Notes: generated by a model not told the origin, from the letters alone. A DNA stretch of 64,000 nt from Lentisphaerae bacterium GWF2_50_93 (GCA_001804815.1 MHBI01000069.1:1-64000); one strand, 5' to 3'. Counted from the stretch's first letter, positions 45,578 to 53,704 are shown. Numbers and translations are program-made.

Positions 45578-47011
45578 TTATCTTCCTGAAGGAGGCATGT
45601 CGGCTTCCCCGTATCTGCTCCTGTCTCCGAACGATGCGGTAAACGGGAAGAAGGAAAGCAACATCCTGCCTGTTTCCCCGTTTCTGTTTTTCTCAATTAT
45701 GAACTCAGATTCAAGTCCATTTCTCTTTTCGTCATCCGATGCATCCTTCTGTTTATCAGTGTCCCTGTGGATGAAGCCTACGACATCGGCGTCCTGCTCT
45801 ATCGAACCCGATTCCCGCAGGTTGCTCAGCTTCGGTCCGCCTTTCTGCATCTCGGTTGCGCGGTTGAGCTGCGCAAGGACGAGGATAGGCAGATCCAGTT
45901 CCTTGGCCAGCGCCTTCAGCCCCGATGAGATCGACGACACCTCCTGCTGGCGGTTGTCTATCTTCTTTGTGGATTCACCCGTCATGAGCTGGAGATAGTC
46001 GATCACTATCAGATCGATCTTGTGCTGAAAGTTGGCACGCCTCGCTCTCGCCCGGAGTTCTATTACCTTCAGCGCCGGTGTGGGATCAATGAATATCCGC
46101 GCCTTGTCCAGGGCCGTCGCCGCCCCAGTTATCCTATTCCAGTCCCCCTTGGTATGATTCCTGTCGCGGAAGCCCCTCTCTGAGACTCCGGCTTCGCCGC
46201 ACAGGATTCTCCGGGCTATCTGCCCGGCAGTCATTTCCATTGTGAATATCAGGACCGACCGGGGATTCTTTGGATTCATGGTGACATTCCTGACAATACT
46301 TATTGCAAGTGAAGTCTTACCCACGGCTGGACGCGCTGCAATGACAATCATTTCCCCCTTCTTCATGCCTGTGATCTTGTCGTCTATGGATGGAAATCCG
46401 GTTGGAATCCCTACGGAAGCGTCGTCCTGCTTAGAGAGTCCTTCCAGGTAGGGGATGGCCTCTTTCTTTATCAGTTCCTGGATATTGAAGAGTTCCTGCT
46501 TCTGCCCGAGGTTCCTGGCCTCGAGCACTGATCTTTCGACCCCGTCAAGTATTTCCTCAGCCTCCTTGTCCGGATCAAGGCAGTTCTCGCAGGCGATAGT
46601 ACAGGTGTCCATTATCCTTCTGAGAACGGCCCTGTCATGCACCATCCGGCACCAGGTCTCCAGGTTTGCCGTAGTGGTGATCAAGTTCTGGACCTCCATC
46701 AGATATTTATCGCCCCCAACCTCCTCAAGGATTCCTTTGTCGGAGAGTGACTTGGCGACTGAGATGAAGTCTATGGCTAAATGTTTCTTCTGCAACTCGA
46801 CCATTATGTCGTAGATCTTCTGGTTGGCAGGGGAATAGAATGCCCTTGAAGTCCCTAGCTTCTCGATTGCGGTCTCGGTGGATGCGGGATAATCGATGAG
46901 CATAGCTCCTATCACCGCCTTCTCGGCATTGAGGTCATGGGGTCTGGGCCTGCCATCCTGAAGATTATTGATCCTTTTTCTACCTGTACGTTCTTTTCCG
47001 TTTGCTACCAT
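45578..47011 (-). CDS. dnaB: Replicative DNA helicase DnaB
   Basis: The 477-residue product has the DnaB N-terminal domain (NAEKAVIGAMLIDYPASTE, residues about 25-130) and a RecA-like C-terminal motor. Walker A is AARPAVGKTSLA near residue 226, Walker B is IDLIVIDYLQLM, and QLNRATEMQKGGPKLSNLRE and SGSIEQDADVV follow. Length and motifs are normal for the hexameric fork helicase. AGGAG precedes the ATG. Its promoter region holds dyad site 7, unusual for a housekeeping helicase. It may be the cell's main copy with an island around it, or a second copy carried by a mobile element. Confidence 0.95.
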   Translation of the reverse strand: MVANGKERTGRKRINNLQDGRPRPHDLNAEKAVIGAMLIDYPASTETAIEKLGTSRAFYSPANQKIYDIMVELQKKHLAIDFISVAKSLSDKGILEEVGGDKYLMEVQNLITTTANLETWCRMVHDRAVLRRIMDTCTIACENCLDPDKEAEEILDGVERSVLEARNLGQKQELFNIQELIKKEAIPYLEGLSKQDDASVGIPTGFPSIDDKITGMKKGEMIVIAARPAVGKTSLAISIVRNVTMNPKNPRSVLIFTMEMTAGQIARRILCGEAGVSERGFRDRNHTKGDWNRITGAATALDKARIFIDPTPALKVIELRARARRANFQHKIDLIVIDYLQLMTGESTKKIDNRQQEVSSISSGLKALAKELDLPILVLAQLNRATEMQKGGPKLSNLRESGSIEQDADVVGFIHRDTDKQKDASDDEKRNGLESEFIIEKNRNGETGRMLLSFFPFTASFGDRSRYGEADMPPSGR

Positions 47012-47135
47012 ATCAACTCTCCTTTGTCCCTGGTTTTAGCAGGGTATGTTTATTTTTTCATGAGTTACAGTTTTAAGGCCGCACTTCAGAGCAGTATCCT
47101 TTCAAGGTCTTGCGGATATCCTGTATGGCGGTCTA

Positions 47136-47150
47136 AGACATTTTGCGTCC
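47136..47150 (-). promoter_or_regulatory. Dyad operator site 7
   Basis: AGACATTTTGCGTCC, with the centre reading CAAAAT leftward, 124 bp before dnaB. Paired with site 8. Confidence 0.5.
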
Positions 47151-47193
47151 AAGTGGAAAATATTTTAAGCATATCTTCAAGCCAGCTTTTGTC

Positions 47194-47208
47194 GGACATA
47201 AGATGTCC
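47194..47208 (+). promoter_or_regulatory. Dyad operator site 8
   Basis: GGACATAAGATGTCC has perfect 6-bp arms and a rightward centre. It is directly upstream of structured element B. Confidence 0.55.
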
Positions 47209-47313
47209 CTGCCATAAGGGTAAAGTTGTTGCGTGCTTTGGGGGAGCACCCCTCTGGGGCGGCCAGTTTAGGATGAGGCATTATGACCCCCGGCTGGCTG
47301 TTCCGCGGGGCCT
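47207..47313 (+). ncRNA. Structured leader element, copy B
   Basis: P1 is CCCT/AGGG (47207-47220), P2 is GTGCT/AGCAC with loop TTGGGGG (47233-47249), and P3 is CGGCCAG/CTGGCTG (47260-47266 with 47294-47300). The core is GGATGAGGCATTATG (47271-47285). It is nearly identical to copy A through P2 and P3, but a one-base length difference (around 47250) breaks any shared reading frame, favouring an RNA rather than a protein explanation. It ends 25 bp before the next start. Confidence 0.5.
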
Positions 47314-47338
47314 TTGGAGGAAAAATGGAGGTGTCAAT

Positions 47339-47608
47339 ATGTTCAAAGAGTGGCTTGTCAGGAAGATATCCTTGGAGGAGGCCGAAAAAGCACATATGGT
47401 ACTGGACAAAAGACTAGGGCCGGATCCTTTACCGTTCGGCTTTCAATATCAGAAATGGCTTGAGTTCAAGAATCAGCTAGAGGAAGGGGATGAGCTGTGG
47501 AAATTTCACAGCCCAACTGAATCCTGGCAGAATCTTTGTGGACGGGCGGGTATCTGCATACTCCGGAAGGGGGATATCGTCGACTGTATGGTCACAACGA
47601 TGAACTGA
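47339..47608 (+). CDS. Small hypothetical protein after structured element B (89 aa)
   Basis: The ATG at 47339 follows GGAGGTGTCAAT; the frame further upstream runs through the RNA element and is discarded. The product is MFKEWLVRKISLEEAEKAHM and onward, a helical N-terminus then a beta segment (DELWKFHSPTESWQNLCGRAG, GICILRKGDIVDCMVT). It resembles other small accessory proteins with a W-x-F-x-S-P pattern, but I do not recognise a family. It shares its leader type and operator with the phosphatase gene at 41996. Confidence 0.5.
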   Translation: MFKEWLVRKISLEEAEKAHMVLDKRLGPDPLPFGFQYQKWLEFKNQLEEGDELWKFHSPTESWQNLCGRAGICILRKGDIVDCMVTTMN

Positions 47609-47631
47609 CTATCTCATACAAAAGGAGAGAT

Positions 47632-47832
47632 ATGAGAATTGAATTCAAATGCCCGCACTGCACAAAACTTCTTGAAGCAGATGTCGCTGCTAAGACAGAT
47701 CTGACATGCTCTGCCTGAGGAAAGAAATTCAACGTGCCTCAGTCTATAATCGACAATGCTGCTGCGGACAGTCTCATGGACATGTCGGATCCCGCCGGAT
47801 ACCTGAATTATTTTCCACCGGAGGAGGATTAA
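47632..47832 (+). pseudogene. Zinc-ribbon protein interrupted by in-frame TGA
   Basis: The ATG at 47632 has AAAGGAG before it. The frame begins MRIEFKCPHCTKLLEADV, a CPxC zinc ribbon, and reaches CSA at 47715. The next codon is TGA (47716-47718), exactly where the fourth zinc cysteine should be (CSAC in relatives). After it the frame stays open and sensible (GKKFNVPQSIIDNAAADS) to TAA at 47830-47832. A TGC-to-TGA change, a recoded cysteine/selenocysteine, or a sequencing error would all give this. A short TGAGG/CCTCA stem follows the codon, but the hairpin is not a convincing bacterial SECIS. Confidence 0.55.
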
Positions 47833-47873
47833 GAATGCAAACGAAAAGCAATCAAGGAAGGGGGGTGAGGTAA

Positions 47874-47942
47874 ATGACAGATGCCGGCTGCATACTCGTC
47901 ATGTGCATATTTCTAGCCGTCTGCTGGCTTGCCAAGCTTTAA
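47874..47942 (+). CDS. Possible 22-residue membrane peptide
   Basis: The ATG at 47874 directly follows a TAA and lies 7 bp after GGTGAGG. The peptide MTDAGCILVMCIFLAVCWLAKL is a single hydrophobic helix with a basic end, like small toxin or regulatory membrane peptides. It abuts a 12-codon ORF (47835-47873) that could couple translation. Too short for certainty. Confidence 0.3.
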   Translation: MTDAGCILVMCIFLAVCWLAKL

Positions 47943-47963
47943 AGCCGATATTTTTGAGATGGA

Positions 47964-48956
47964 TCAGTTGCCCTTGTGTAGGCTCAGAATCTTCTCGGCC
48001 ACCTTTTTTACCTGATTTCTCAGGGACGGAGGCTCCAGTACCTCTATGAGTCCAGCCTGATTGAGGACCTTGAGCATTATTTCATATTCTGGAACTACTG
48101 GCACGGTAATGCTGAACCTTCCATTGTCCATCTGTTCTATCTTCTGTACCTTGTGAAGCGGTTTCTCCGTGATGGATTTTAAGATTGACTTGTCGCAGAG
48201 GAGCTTGACGTTCTGGTAGTTCTTATACTTGAAAGGACCGTCCTGTTCCACGGAATCAATAATCTTTGAGTCGGGCTTAAACGTTTTGTCGGTCTTTTCG
48301 GCCTTTGTGATCCTATGTATGGCGAAGGTCCTGCGTTCATCCCTCAGATGGCAGTATCCTATCGTGAACCATGCCCCATCCCTGAAGGCTAGGACGTGCG
48401 GATCAAGCCTTCGTTTGCTTGTCCTGTCTCCTGAATCCATGTATTCAATTTCGAGTGCGTGATGCGTCTTCCAGGCTTCAAATACGGCATTGAATATGTC
48501 CTTGTCAATATGGACACGGAGTCCAGGTGAAATCATCAGGGACTTCACATATGCGGTATCGAGGAAGTCGGGATTGTTGTTGGTAAGCTGGAAATCAACG
48601 GCGTTCCTGACCTGGCTTCTCAGCGGTTCCGGCATTATGTCCTCGGTGATCCTTGCTCCTATGACGGAGGCCAGCATTTCATGTTCTTCGAAAAGCGGGC
48701 ACAGGAAGTCCCATCCTTTGCTCTTCAGGTAATAACCTTTCTGCTCGGGATCGTATTCAATCGGTGCATCAAAGTCGTTCTTGAGGGTAAGGATGTCCCG
48801 CTGGACTGTTTTCGTGGTGCATACGACATTCTTGTTACCGTAGAGATCGTCCTTCCTGAGTTCCTCCACGAAGCTGTAGCAGTTGGGGTAGCGGTTCTCC
48901 TTGAGCATTGCGACGAACTTGACCAGGCGCTGGAGCTGCTTCTTGTTGATGGGCAT
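47964..48956 (-). CDS. WYL-domain transcriptional regulator (wHTH-WYL-WCX)
   Basis: The ATG at 48956 (MPINKKQLQRLVKF) has GGAGG 4 bp before it; the longer frame to 49049 would run through an operator. The 330-residue product has a winged-helix N-terminus (residues about 1-75: YPNCYSFVEEL, TTKTVQRDILTLKNDF). A WYL domain follows (about 140-220: RRLDPHVLAFRDGAWFTIGY, RRTFAIHRI, with WFT in place of WYL), then a C-terminal WCX-like domain. Regulators of this build (BrxR, CapW, PafBC) control defence or damage genes through inverted repeats, often sensing a nucleic-acid ligand through WYL. Dyad site 9 lies 47 bp upstream, between this gene and the cas operon, so it may control both. Confidence 0.85.
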   Translation of the reverse strand: MPINKKQLQRLVKFVAMLKENRYPNCYSFVEELRKDDLYGNKNVVCTTKTVQRDILTLKNDFDAPIEYDPEQKGYYLKSKGWDFLCPLFEEHEMLASVIGARITEDIMPEPLRSQVRNAVDFQLTNNNPDFLDTAYVKSLMISPGLRVHIDKDIFNAVFEAWKTHHALEIEYMDSGDRTSKRRLDPHVLAFRDGAWFTIGYCHLRDERRTFAIHRITKAEKTDKTFKPDSKIIDSVEQDGPFKYKNYQNVKLLCDKSILKSITEKPLHKVQKIEQMDNGRFSITVPVVPEYEIMLKVLNQAGLIEVLEPPSLRNQVKKVAEKILSLHKGN

Positions 48957-49003
48957 GGGGCCTCCTGATAAATTAAGTAGTTCTTCTATATAAGAATCCG
49001 CAT

Positions 49004-49018
49004 AGACACAAAATGTCC
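49004..49018. promoter_or_regulatory. Dyad operator site 9, between WYL regulator and cas operon
   Basis: AGACACAAAATGTCC, two mismatches from a perfect dyad. It lies 47 bp upstream of the WYL gene and 167 bp before cas6, fitting autoregulation of the WYL gene with possible control of cas. Confidence 0.5.
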
Positions 49019-49135
49019 TATACCATATCATAGTTTGCCAGTAGAGCAAAAATGCAGAGGAACAATAATGCAGGCCGTAAAACGACCAGCCGAATTAATT
49101 AATTAAATTATAGATGTTATATTTTTAACTTGTGG

Positions 49136-49163
49136 TTGCAAAGATTAAAAACATTGATATTCT
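49136..49163 (+). promoter_or_regulatory. Candidate cas operon promoter
   Basis: TTGCAA (49136-49141), a 16-bp spacer and TATTCT (49158-49163) lie in an A+T-rich stretch 22 bp before the cas6 start codon. The AACGAGGAG ribosome site at 49170-49178 would follow the expected start of transcription. Confidence 0.35.
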
Positions 49164-49184
49164 TGATACAACGAGGAGTTTACA

Positions 49185-50024
49185 ATGCAGGTTCTTATAA
49201 AGCTCATGCCTGAAACACCAGTGAGAATTCCTTTCTCGTATTACTCAGACATGGCGGCTGCAATATACAAGGCAATCAGCGACTCCGACCTGGATTTCGC
49301 TTCATCCCTACATGATGGCGAAGAGCACAGGAGCAGGATAAAGCTCTTCGGTTTTTCACCTTTGCATTCTCCTCAGACAGAAGTTCATAAATCCGATAAG
49401 GAAAACAATATTGAAGGCGCGTTTGTATTCAAAGGTATAACTTCTTTCATAATCTGTTCACCATGGCCTGAACTCGTTAACCGCCTGGGAGAAGGGCTGC
49501 TGAAGAACGGTTATCTGCGTATTGGCTCACAACTCCTGAAAGTGATTGACGCTACAGTCCTTCCTCCGCCTGTCTTCAAGGATAAAATGCTCTGGAACCC
49601 AGCTAAAGCTGTTTCTATTGTAACCAGTTGGAGCCGGAAGACAGACAAAAACAAGATATACGCATTCCCAGACAAACCTGCAGATGGACAGGCTTGCGAA
49701 CTTCTTCTTAAAACCAATATCCTTCATAAATGGAGGCGACTGTGTGAAATACGGGGGGATATAGCAGAATCCTGGGCGGGGTGCGGAAAGAACGACATAC
49801 TTTCCACCCTGTCAGAAGGCTCGGTGGCTGTGAGAGTTCAATCAGGCTCGGATAATACCATGCCTTATAGGACAAAGCTCCATTATATCAAAGGCAATCC
49901 AGTGAGGAGCTGGGTATCCCCTGTTGAAGTCCTGGCCCCAGTATTTCTCCAGAGACTGATATGGTCCAGCGCCCTTGGGGAAATGAACTCAATGGGATAT
50001 GGCGTTGTACAGGAGGCAAAATAA
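49185..50024 (+). CDS. cas6: CRISPR-associated endoribonuclease Cas6
   Basis: The 279-residue product is the pre-crRNA processing enzyme. It has a RAMP/ferredoxin fold and the C-terminal glycine-rich loop GEMNSMGYGVVQ characteristic of Cas6. A His near the N-terminal third (SSLHDGEEHRS) is a catalytic candidate. It cuts each repeat so that the crRNA keeps the last 8 bases (TTTGAAAC) as its 5' handle. It is the first gene of the operon and its stop overlaps the next start by one base (TAATG). Confidence 0.85.
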   Translation: MQVLIKLMPETPVRIPFSYYSDMAAAIYKAISDSDLDFASSLHDGEEHRSRIKLFGFSPLHSPQTEVHKSDKENNIEGAFVFKGITSFIICSPWPELVNRLGEGLLKNGYLRIGSQLLKVIDATVLPPPVFKDKMLWNPAKAVSIVTSWSRKTDKNKIYAFPDKPADGQACELLLKTNILHKWRRLCEIRGDIAESWAGCGKNDILSTLSEGSVAVRVQSGSDNTMPYRTKLHYIKGNPVRSWVSPVEVLAPVFLQRLIWSSALGEMNSMGYGVVQEAK

Positions 50025-52006
50025 TGATAATAAGCTATATGGACCAGGTCTTACGCAGCGGAAAATACGACTTGAAGGCCTCTTCGGAAGCTGAAGTCGC
50101 CTTCGTTGAGATTAAAAATATAAACTGTGCCGATAAAACGGTCGAATGGGAATTGATCTCCAGTTGCACACTTCCTAAAAACCAGCTCTACTATAATGAT
50201 ACTTCTGACGCTGCCGGCAAGTATATCAACAGCTGGAAGAAGTTTTATACCTCCGGCAAGGATTTTATCCCGGAGCTTGCTCCTTACCTAGGGGGAAGCC
50301 TTCAAATGGCCAGGGGGAGAATAAGTTTCGGCGGGCTGGCGAAGGCTGCAATCTATCTCAGATTTTCGAACGGCTTCATCAAATGGCTGATGGATATAGA
50401 TCCTTCAGCAGCCACGCTCATCCAGAAGAAGGAGGAAGCTTTCAAGTCAATTCTTACTAAAGACAAACTTCCACCCATATGGCATAAATTCAAACAGAAA
50501 ACAGACTGGACTCTTCCCGCCATAACCCGTCTGTCAGATGGAACCCTTCTTGTCCTTGGGCTGAAGAATACTGATAAATCAACGTTGGATTCTTTAGAGA
50601 AGGCGGGAATCAATATCAAACGTTCTCTGGAGCTCATGTCGATGCTCCGGAGTCCGGAAATATCAAAAAAGGGAGTGATTGATGAGCGCCTCCAGGCCGG
50701 TTCCGGCAACGGAAGAAACGCCTTTAACAGGGAGTACAAGTCGGACAAGCTTGATACAATACCAGATTCTGAATTTATCAGGCTGCTTGGGTATATACCA
50801 TCATCATCCCGTGACGAGGTATTGGAAGTGGGTGCCAACCGCCTAACCTATCGTGTTAAAACTGCTCCCAATCCGGACACATCGGAACTTCTTTTCTTCC
50901 CCAGGGGCGAATTAAAATACAGCGAGCTCAAGGAATGGGTTGACTATGAGAACGAGAGAAGATCACGTTCTTTCGAGGAAAAAAAGAAGTCCAAGCTTCG
51001 CGCCAGTGGAGATATTGAAGACGTAATACTCCAGCGACCTAACATTTTGATTGCCCATCCGGAAGCGACCGTGTTCCTGATTAACACCGAAGGGGCCCAG
51101 AAAAAGAAAATCATAGTGCAGCAGATATTTCCCGCCGTGTCACTGGACTACCTGGCAAAGGTGAACGATGAACTCCTGCATTCAAATACTATGTGGTCAG
51201 TCGTATCATATATGAAGGCCGCCATTTCATGCCAGGATGCGGATACTCCTAGCGTCTACCAGTACTGGACCAGCATTCTGACATCCCTGCTTCAAGCTAA
51301 TTACGTTTCCGGGAATGAAGTCTATCTATGCTTCCAGCGATACTGCAAAGCATACAGCGGAGATGAGCTCATAGCCGGGAGCGGGCCTCATGGAAAATGC
51401 ATGGCAAGGGAATATTTTAAGGTAGTCGGAAAGCTATTAAGGCTTCAGCACATCATCCACACGGCCAGAACTGAACCTGAGAGGATAAACACTTTGGAGT
51501 TCCATTCAGAACTTGAGGCAATACAGGACGGCAGAAACATTAAAAAAGGAATATTCGGCATGGCAAACGAAAACCCAAGTCCGCAGGAGCTTGTAGGCGA
51601 TGTCTACAATTCTCTCAGACCGAAAGAAAAGGAAAAGATCAACGCCTTTATAGACCAGTCGCTGCATGGAATACCCGGCGGGGATTTCAGTACTTTCATA
51701 AAAGGTGCGCTGGTCGGCATGCTCCTAAACGAACTCTCATGGGCCGTGAACAATGAGGGTAGGAGATTTTCCGTCACGCAGGGCAGGCATCCCTCTACTC
51801 TAAGGGGTGAGCAGATCGAATCACTTTTCGGAAAGGGTGTCGGACTGCTGATAAACCTCGACAAGCAGCATATCTTCAACTGTCAGACCCTTCCATTCGT
51901 CAAGTCCTGTATTGCTGAAAGCCGTAAGGACGCTTTTAATTCAGGGCTGATCATGGGCCTTGTTTTCATCCATAAATCAGAAGATAAATCAAAGGAGGAT
52001 AAATAG
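50024..52006 (+). CDS. cas8b: Type I-B Cascade large subunit, Cas8b-like (divergent)
   Basis: The 660-residue product starts MIISYMDQVLRSGKYDLKAS in a TAATG overlap with cas6. Position (cas6-x-cas7-cas5-cas3), size and the absence of any other candidate identify it as the large subunit, which recognises the PAM and recruits Cas3. A helical C-terminal part (GALVGMLLNELSWAVNNEGR) resembles the small-subunit-like end of Cas8 proteins. No cysteine zinc finger is seen. The N-terminal half does not match any Cas8 subfamily that I recognise, so the b label rests on operon type and should be checked. Confidence 0.7.
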   Translation: MIISYMDQVLRSGKYDLKASSEAEVAFVEIKNINCADKTVEWELISSCTLPKNQLYYNDTSDAAGKYINSWKKFYTSGKDFIPELAPYLGGSLQMARGRISFGGLAKAAIYLRFSNGFIKWLMDIDPSAATLIQKKEEAFKSILTKDKLPPIWHKFKQKTDWTLPAITRLSDGTLLVLGLKNTDKSTLDSLEKAGINIKRSLELMSMLRSPEISKKGVIDERLQAGSGNGRNAFNREYKSDKLDTIPDSEFIRLLGYIPSSSRDEVLEVGANRLTYRVKTAPNPDTSELLFFPRGELKYSELKEWVDYENERRSRSFEEKKKSKLRASGDIEDVILQRPNILIAHPEATVFLINTEGAQKKKIIVQQIFPAVSLDYLAKVNDELLHSNTMWSVVSYMKAAISCQDADTPSVYQYWTSILTSLLQANYVSGNEVYLCFQRYCKAYSGDELIAGSGPHGKCMAREYFKVVGKLLRLQHIIHTARTEPERINTLEFHSELEAIQDGRNIKKGIFGMANENPSPQELVGDVYNSLRPKEKEKINAFIDQSLHGIPGGDFSTFIKGALVGMLLNELSWAVNNEGRRFSVTQGRHPSTLRGEQIESLFGKGVGLLINLDKQHIFNCQTLPFVKSCIAESRKDAFNSGLIMGLVFIHKSEDKSKEDK

Positions 52007-52007
52007 A

Positions 52008-52970
52008 ATGATCACTGTCCAGAACACTATCCCGAAGACAGGAAACGCCTACGTGCTGTTTGGATTCGAAGCAATACAGGCAAGACCCAACCTCGACCCA
52101 TATACCTCTACTCTTCGCATGAACGATGAGACTATGCAGGTGTTTACCTCTGACGTCCACATCAAGCACCACGCGCGCCGTGGCATGAAGGCTTATGCCT
52201 TGGAAAAAGGAATTTCAAAACCTGATGCAACCATATTCTATGAGAAGGAAGATGAAGCTGGAAAGCCCAGGGACTTTTCAAAGCGACTGCAACTTGTCCG
52301 CGATGCCGCAGGAATCAGCAAAGCAAATGCTGACAAGAAGGATGCACTGAACCATTGCCTCGATCTGCCTCTCTTCGGATATGTGCATGCAGTCAAGGAC
52401 GAGAGCTTCAACGTCACCAATTCAGTTAATACCCTTTTCCGTCCTTCGACATTCCATTCATGCAAGATACTGCCTATAGGGCGCAACAACGCCTTCCCCT
52501 CCCTGGACAAGGAAGGAGAGGTCAAGGATTCAGCGGGATCGGCAACTGTGGACTCGCTGGAGTACGGTTTCTTCCTTGCCCTCTGGGAGATAAACCTTAA
52601 CATGCTGCGTATAAATGCCGAAAATCATAAGACGCTAGCTTGGAAGGACAAGGGAGTTTCCGGATGGCTCGATATCTTTTTAAATGGATTGTGGGCGGCC
52701 TACACGACAGCCAGATATCCGTCATTCACACAGAGGTCCCAGTTCGCGCAATTCATTGTCGGATGGCAGCCCAAGGAATCAGAGGTCAGCTACGAGAATC
52801 CTGCGGAACTCTACAGGAAGCTGGAAAATAAGGCGATAACCAGCCATGAGGATGCCGTAAAGAACCTCAATAGCTTTCTCCCTGAATTCCTCAAGGGATG
52901 GAAATGCTCCAAGGAAACCATATTCGCCAAGGACTTGGCGAAGAACTGCGAAATCAAATACCTGGTTTAA
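52008..52970 (+). CDS. cas7: Cascade backbone subunit Cas7
   Basis: The ATG at 52008 follows GGAGG; an ORF extending upstream overlaps cas8 and is discarded. The 320-residue product has the Cas7 RRM core: YVLFGFEAIQARPNLDP at the N-terminus, then a TSDVHIKHHARRGMKAYALE segment matching the TDVxLKRxxRxY of Csh2/Csd2-type proteins. A SLEYGFFLALWEINLNMLRI helix follows. Several copies line the crRNA spacer in the effector complex. Confidence 0.8.
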   Translation: MITVQNTIPKTGNAYVLFGFEAIQARPNLDPYTSTLRMNDETMQVFTSDVHIKHHARRGMKAYALEKGISKPDATIFYEKEDEAGKPRDFSKRLQLVRDAAGISKANADKKDALNHCLDLPLFGYVHAVKDESFNVTNSVNTLFRPSTFHSCKILPIGRNNAFPSLDKEGEVKDSAGSATVDSLEYGFFLALWEINLNMLRINAENHKTLAWKDKGVSGWLDIFLNGLWAAYTTARYPSFTQRSQFAQFIVGWQPKESEVSYENPAELYRKLENKAITSHEDAVKNLNSFLPEFLKGWKCSKETIFAKDLAKNCEIKYLV

Positions 52971-52973
52971 ACC

Positions 52974-53702
52974 ATGAAGCACATAGTCTTTGAACTGACA
53001 GGTGAAATGGCGATGTGGAGGAATCCCTATGAATCAATGGGAGCCTTTTCATCCATTGGGCCTGCACCATCGAATATAGCCGGCCTCATAGGTGCCGCGC
53101 TGGGGCTTGCCTCTCCGCGTTCACATGCTTCATCTGGGCCTGACATGGAAAAACTGGAAAAAATGGAGAGGAACGGCTTGCCCTGGCCCGTATCAGAGGA
53201 GCTTCTCAGATGGGAGGAGGAGAATGACTTCCACGTCGCCTGCCGGTGGACAGGAGGTTTTCCTAAACGAATGCCATGGAACGTAAACGGGCATAAGGAG
53301 GTAAGATTCACCGGAGACACACTGCGCATCCAGCAGCAGGTCATCCAGAATCCTTCATATGAGGTAGCTGTACGGATAACCAATGACAAGACTGCGGATG
53401 AACTGGCCCATTCTCTTAAGAATCCGGCGTTCCGCCTATATCTTGGAGCCTCGTTCTGTCCGGCAATTATAAGAACAGTATCACTGCAGAAAGAAATACC
53501 TCCTAGGAACAACTGGGCTTGTGTCAGGGAGGACCTGGGATTTGGCGAGGTGACCCCATTTTTCAGGCATATAGTCAATCCTGATAAGACGTTCGAGAGG
53601 CTCAGGGCCGATGGATACTGGCTGTACTCTACTCCTGAGCAGGGCGGTGAATCACGGAACGATCCATTCGTCAAAGGCTATATCAGGCAGGAAGGTTCCT
53701 GA
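52974..53702 (+). CDS. cas5: Cascade subunit Cas5
   Basis: The 242-residue product begins VFELTGEMAMWRNPY and PAPSNIAGLIGAALGL, the Cas5 RAMP start (F-x-G-x-x-A-x-x-R-x-P ... GLLGAALG). It should cap the 5' handle of the crRNA and contact Cas8. With a separate Cas6 present it is not the processing Cas5 of type I-C. It lies 3 bp after cas7 and 2 bp before cas3. Confidence 0.85.
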   Translation: MKHIVFELTGEMAMWRNPYESMGAFSSIGPAPSNIAGLIGAALGLASPRSHASSGPDMEKLEKMERNGLPWPVSEELLRWEEENDFHVACRWTGGFPKRMPWNVNGHKEVRFTGDTLRIQQQVIQNPSYEVAVRITNDKTADELAHSLKNPAFRLYLGASFCPAIIRTVSLQKEIPPRNNWACVREDLGFGEVTPFFRHIVNPDKTFERLRADGYWLYSTPEQGGESRNDPFVKGYIRQEGS

Positions 53703-53704
53703 AC

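Noticed and set aside
47716..47750. Bacterial SECIS element after the in-frame TGA
   Set aside because: Only a 5-bp TGAGG/CCTCA stem with a 16-base loop is present; no typical apical GU loop at the usual distance.
48957..49049. Longer N-terminus for the WYL regulator
   Set aside because: It would translate through an operator and the GGAGG ribosome site of the internal ATG; the shorter start matches the domain boundary.
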